Positions 55,365-58,579 of a stretch of DNA of 58,579 bases are shown in pieces. The position numbers and the translations under genes were made by a program. Each line of letters begins with the position of its first letter. Position 1 is the stretch's first letter. The notes below the pieces were generated by a model. The model made no database searches. It saw nothing but the letters and a program-made list of their open reading frames with translations, and was not told where the DNA came from. This stretch comes from Gammaproteobacteria bacterium (lineage in GTDB: Bacteria; Pseudomonadota; Gammaproteobacteria; Chromatiales; Chromatiaceae): positions 1 through 58,579 of the forward strand of contig SACH01000011.1 of assembly GCA_009928645.1 (NCBI GenBank). Direction: 5' to 3'.

Positions 55365-56429
55365 ATGTCCAATCCCCTCGCCATTGCCATCCCGCCGATT
55401 CAGGTACCGAAACACCCGGTCTGGCCTCACCTCACCCCGGAGGACAAGAGGGCGTTGAAGACACGGATCAAGGCGCTGCTAGCGGAGCGGGATGCCGTCC
55501 TGGTCGCGCACTACTACACGGATGGCGACCTCCAGGAACTGGCAGAGGAGTCGGGTGGCTTTGTTGCCGATTCCCTGGAGATGGCGCGCTTCGGCAGTGA
55601 GAGTCCGGCCAGCACCCTGGTTGTCTGCGGTGTCCGCTTTATGGGCGAGACCGCCAAGATTCTCAATCCGGAAAAGCGCGTCCTCATGCCGGACCTGGCG
55701 GCCACCTGCTCCCTGGATGAAAGTTGTCCGGCGGACCTGTTCGGGACCTTCTGCGACCAGCACCCGGAACATGTGGTGGTCGTCTATGCCAACACCTCGG
55801 CGGCGGTCAAGGCCCGCGCGGATTGGGTGGTGACCTCCAGTATCGCCCTGCCCGTCGTCGAACACCTCCACGCCCAGGGCCGTCAGATCCTCTGGGCCCC
55901 GGACAAACACCTGGGCCACTACGTGGAACGGGTGACGGGGGCGGAGATGTTGCTCTGGCCCGGGGCCTGCGTCGTCCATGAGGAATTCAAGGGCTTCGCC
56001 CTCGACCGGGTCCGGCGCCTGCACCCTCAGGCCGCCGTCCTGGTCCACCCTGAATCCCCCGACGAGGTGGTCGATCAGGCCGATGTGGTTGGCTCCACTA
56101 CCCAGCTCATCAAGGCGGTGCTGGAGATGCCCAATCAGGAGTTCATCGTTGCCACCGACGAGGGCATCTTTTGGAAGATGCACCAGTTAGCCCCGGGCAA
56201 GAAGCTCATTGCCGCGCCCACCGCCGGTGTCGGCGCCACCTGTGAGAGCTGCGCTCACTGCCCTTGGATGGCCATGAATGCCCTGCAGAACCTGGAGCAG
56301 GCCTTGATCCACGGCGCCCCGGAGATCCATATCGACCCGACGATCCGGGACCGGGCGCGCCTGCCCATCCTGCGCATGCTCGACTTCGCCCGGGAGCGCG
56401 GCATCGGTGGCAGTAAAACCCGAGGTTAG
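55365..56429 (+). CDS. nadA: Quinolinate synthase
   Basis: The protein has 354 residues. It condenses iminoaspartate and dihydroxyacetone phosphate to quinolinate in NAD synthesis, using a 4Fe-4S cluster. [32 protein letters not shown], and cluster cysteines in [24 protein letters not shown] and [14 protein letters not shown] are visible. The length is typical of the long proteobacterial form. It follows the dynamin-like gene by 29 bp. nadB and nadC are not in the window. Confidence 0.97.
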   Translation: MSNPLAIAIPPIQVPKHPVWPHLTPEDKRALKTRIKALLAERDAVLVAHYYTDGDLQELAEESGGFVADSLEMARFGSESPASTLVVCGVRFMGETAKILNPEKRVLMPDLAATCSLDESCPADLFGTFCDQHPEHVVVVYANTSAAVKARADWVVTSSIALPVVEHLHAQGRQILWAPDKHLGHYVERVTGAEMLLWPGACVVHEEFKGFALDRVRRLHPQAAVLVHPESPDEVVDQADVVGSTTQLIKAVLEMPNQEFIVATDEGIFWKMHQLAPGKKLIAAPTAGVGATCESCAHCPWMAMNALQNLEQALIHGAPEIHIDPTIRDRARLPILRMLDFARERGIGGSKTRG

Positions 56430-56628
56430 GCCTGTCTTGCACCAACTCCTCCGCGCCGCACCATAAAACCAAAATTGCTTGGCGCCGAGCCTCACTGAGT
56501 TGGCAAAGCCGCCCTCGATCACTTAACATCATCCCGAACCATAAGAATTAGACTGGCAGCCGAGCCCCCAGATTTTGGGCACAGGCCCGGCAGGTCAGCC
56601 GACTCACTTCCACCAAGAGAGGACTTCC

Positions 56629-57237
56629 ATGGCCAAGACTGAGGGTACCTCCCGCAAGAAAATTGTCCTTATTTCCCTCATCATCTTCGCGGCGGGTGTT
56701 GTCTTCGCCGGACTCTTCAACGTCGGGCTGGCCTACACCAATACCACCGAGTTCTGTACCTCCTGCCACTCCATGAAGACCAACCTGGAGGAGCTGCAAC
56801 AGAGTACCCATTGGCAAAATCCCTCAGGCGTCCATGCCGGCTGTGCCGATTGTCACGTCCCTGAACCCTTCGTGCCGAAGATGATCGCCAAGGTCATAGC
56901 CGCCAAGGACGTCTATCATGAGCTTATCGGCACCATCGACACCCCTGAGAAATACGAGGCCCATCGCTGGGACATGGCCAGCCGGGTCTGGGCCAAGATG
57001 AAGGCGACTGATTCCCGTGAATGCCGCTCCTGCCACGAATATGCCCACATGGCCTTGGATGCCCAGGACCGTTCGGCCCGCAATCGCCACAGCAATGCCC
57101 CCGACAAGGGCGACACCTGTATCGACTGTCATAAGGGTATCGTCCACACCCTGCCGGACGAGCCCGAGGAGCCAGACGCGGGTACGGCCCAGACCCAGGC
57201 CGACATGGCCGCTGACGCTAAATCCAAGACCGAATGA
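56629..57237 (+). CDS. NapC/NirT-type membrane tetraheme cytochrome c
   Basis: The protein has 202 residues from ATG 56629, with AGAGAGGA upstream. The N-terminal anchor helix (IVLISLIIFAAGVVFAGLF) is followed by four haem-binding motifs: CTSCH, CADCH, CRSCH and CIDCH. YTNTTEFCTSCHSMK and HWQNPSGVHAGCADCHVP match the family, which oxidises quinol and passes electrons to periplasmic partners. The C-terminus is acidic and disordered. The ankyrin gene follows after 46 bp. The likely partner is the cytochrome starting at 58368, which suggests a role in sulfide oxidation. Confidence 0.94.
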   Translation: MAKTEGTSRKKIVLISLIIFAAGVVFAGLFNVGLAYTNTTEFCTSCHSMKTNLEELQQSTHWQNPSGVHAGCADCHVPEPFVPKMIAKVIAAKDVYHELIGTIDTPEKYEAHRWDMASRVWAKMKATDSRECRSCHEYAHMALDAQDRSARNRHSNAPDKGDTCIDCHKGIVHTLPDEPEEPDAGTAQTQADMAADAKSKTE

Positions 57238-57283
57238 TCGCCGGATCATCCCACTGGCCTGATCGCCACGAGGCGCCGCCGAC

Positions 57284-58225
57284 ATGACCACCCGACAGCT
57301 GATCACCCTGCCCCTGCTATTGGCACTCACCGCCCCCCTGCCCTTGCAGGCAGCGGATTCTCTGGGCAAGGACATGCGTAACGCCGCCGCCGTGGGCAAC
57401 ACCGAAGAGGTGATGCGCCATCTCGACGCTGGCGTTCCCGTTGATGCCCCCAATGAATTTGGCAAGACCGCCCTGATGATGGCCGTGGAGGGCGACAACC
57501 TGGAAACGGTCGCCCTGCTCCTGGCGCGGGGCGCCAACGTCAACGCCCGCGCCTCGGGCAATTGCACGGCCCTGACCTTCGCTGCCGAGAACGGTCACAT
57601 CGGCATTACCGCCCTGCTCATCGAACGTGGCGCCAACCTTCACGATCGCACCCGGGGCGGCTGGGATGCCCTGATGATCGCCTCCCGTTACGGCATCAGC
57701 GACATGGTGGAGCAGTTGCTGTTCAAGGGCGCCGATCCCAAGGCCTCCGACAAGGAACACCGCACCGCCATGATGGATGCCGCCGCCCGCGGACATGCGT
57801 CGGTGGCCAAACTCCTCATCGAGGCCGGCGCCGAACTGGAGGCTCGGGACAAGGAAGGCGCTACCGCCCTCATCCTGGCAGCCGGGGCAGGCCAGACCGA
57901 TGCGGTCGCCACCCTGCTCGCGAAGGGTGCCAACGTCAATGCCCAGGACAAATCGGGTGGCACCCCCCTCATCTGGGCCATCGGCGCGGGACGGACCGAT
58001 GTCCTTGAACTGCTGCTGGCAGCCGGGGCCAACCCCAACCTGCCGGATGCCGACGGCGTGACCCCCCTGATGGAGGCCATCAGCACCGGCCACGGTGAGT
58101 TCATCACCCCCCTGCTGACTTACGGCGCGGATGTGGCGCTCAAAGACCAGAAGGGCCGCACCGCGGGTGATATTGCCAAACAGAAAGGCTATCAGGACGC
58201 CATTGTCCTGCTGACCAAACCTTGA
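57284..58225 (+). CDS. Periplasmic ankyrin-repeat protein
   Basis: The protein has 313 residues. A signal peptide ([18 protein letters not shown]) is followed by about eight ankyrin repeats with regular TPL/TAL-x-x-A and LL..GA(N/D)xN patterns (for example [40 protein letters not shown]). No other domain. It lies between a tetraheme cytochrome and a class I cytochrome, so it may scaffold or help assemble periplasmic electron carriers. Periplasmic ankyrin proteins next to redox genes are known, for example beside catalases. The role here is inferred. Confidence 0.88.
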   Translation: MTTRQLITLPLLLALTAPLPLQAADSLGKDMRNAAAVGNTEEVMRHLDAGVPVDAPNEFGKTALMMAVEGDNLETVALLLARGANVNARASGNCTALTFAAENGHIGITALLIERGANLHDRTRGGWDALMIASRYGISDMVEQLLFKGADPKASDKEHRTAMMDAAARGHASVAKLLIEAGAELEARDKEGATALILAAGAGQTDAVATLLAKGANVNAQDKSGGTPLIWAIGAGRTDVLELLLAAGANPNLPDADGVTPLMEAISTGHGEFITPLLTYGADVALKDQKGRTAGDIAKQKGYQDAIVLLTKP

Positions 58226-58367
58226 ATGTCTGAGCGGCCAGCGTATGATTCCCCGCGCAGAGGCCGCGCATCAACCCTATGCGAGGGGAGCGCTACGCGG
58301 CGTTTCACGCATGACGGAGGCCCGGCTCTCCGTGTTCCCATTAAACCTGTTGTCCAAAGGAGGAAAC

Positions 58368-58579
58368 ATGGCCAATAAACTCATGAAGCTGGCCTTGCTC
58401 GCGAGTGCCGTTTCGATCGGTCTAGCGACGACCGCATTTGCCGCCAAAGAAGAAGCCAAGCCCGCTGCCGCCCCCGCTGCTCCTGCTGCCGCGCCTGCGG
58501 CCGCCCCCGTGGAACTTGTCTCCGGCGCCAGCGCTGAAATGCTCGCCGGTACCTGCATGGGCTGCCATGGCACCGATGG
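58368..58579 (+). CDS. Class I cytochrome c, FccA-like (3' end cut by window edge)
   Basis: About 70 codons are visible. AAAGGAGGAA precedes the ATG at 5-6 bases, the strongest Shine-Dalgarno in the window. A signal peptide (LMKLALLASAVSIGLATTAFA) is followed by a Pro/Ala linker and then ASAEMLAGTCMGCHGTD with one CxxCH haem motif. This opening resembles the small cytochrome subunit of flavocytochrome c sulfide dehydrogenase, whose flavoprotein gene should follow beyond the edge. Other class I cytochromes are possible. Confidence 0.75.
   Translation, partial: MANKLMKLALLASAVSIGLATTAFAAKEEAKPAAAPAAPAAAPAAAPVELVSGASAEMLAGTCMGCHGTD

Overview
The window is GC-rich and gene-dense, and it reads as chromosome from a gammaproteobacterium. 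A Chromatiaceae-like purple sulfur bacterium or close relative is the best guess. The reasons are the complete EF-P lysylation set (efp, epmA, epmB), a CysB-type LysR regulator, and the right edge, where a tetraheme NapC/NirT cytochrome, a periplasmic ankyrin protein and the start of a class I cytochrome resembling a flavocytochrome c sulfide dehydrogenase haem subunit sit together. The taxonomic call is inference. I saw no rRNA, tRNA, CRISPR array, insertion sequence or prophage.

Layout. 1-2978: a ThDP-dependent transketolase/phosphoketolase-like enzyme, cut by the left edge, divergent from an IclR regulator. 2983-10415: a cluster that looks like an unusual surface-fibre export system. It holds two paralogous pilin-like proteins, a third secreted subunit-like protein, a PapD/DUF916-like periplasmic chaperone and a 957-residue outer-membrane barrel, beside a CysB-like regulator. 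A 17-bp palindrome of the form TATRCGGAAACCGCATA lies in front of each inferred transcription unit. 10400-18744: two large hybrid histidine kinases (one starts with a haemerythrin domain), a PhnD-type binding protein and a single-domain response regulator. 18809-28010: metabolic and miscellaneous genes (an AsnB-type amidotransferase, a 2OG-Fe(II) oxygenase, a PD-(D/E)XK-like protein, Fe-SOD, a YbfF-like hydrolase and argG) with several palindromic repeats. 28011-29648: a fused APH/P-loop kinase.

30114-40333: an apparently sigma-54-controlled anion or stress locus. One operon carries a Usp-like protein, a small membrane protein, a TauE/SafE permease, a tandem Usp and a membrane sensor fused to an AlbA_2/Schlafen-type domain. 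It faces a sigma-54 activator/histidine kinase pair, and beyond that lies a SulP transporter with a coiled-coil insertion. A clear -24/-12 promoter precedes the operon, and TTGC-N-GCAA dyads occur upstream of both the operon and sulP.

40686-43487: epmA, efp and epmB. 43747-45009: a degenerate EAL protein. 45077-53467: an apparent six-gene minus-strand operon (membrane-fusion protein, RND permease with a long Pro/Ala-rich tail, two secreted proteins, a ParA-like ATPase, a one-helix membrane protein). 53821-58579: a dynamin-like GTPase, nadA and the cytochrome/ankyrin module.

The two strongest candidates for an undescribed system are the fibre cluster with its repeated operator and the sigma-54 TauE/Usp/AlbA_2/SulP locus. 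Both rest on reading the sequence alone. Family names come from motif recognition, not from a database search.
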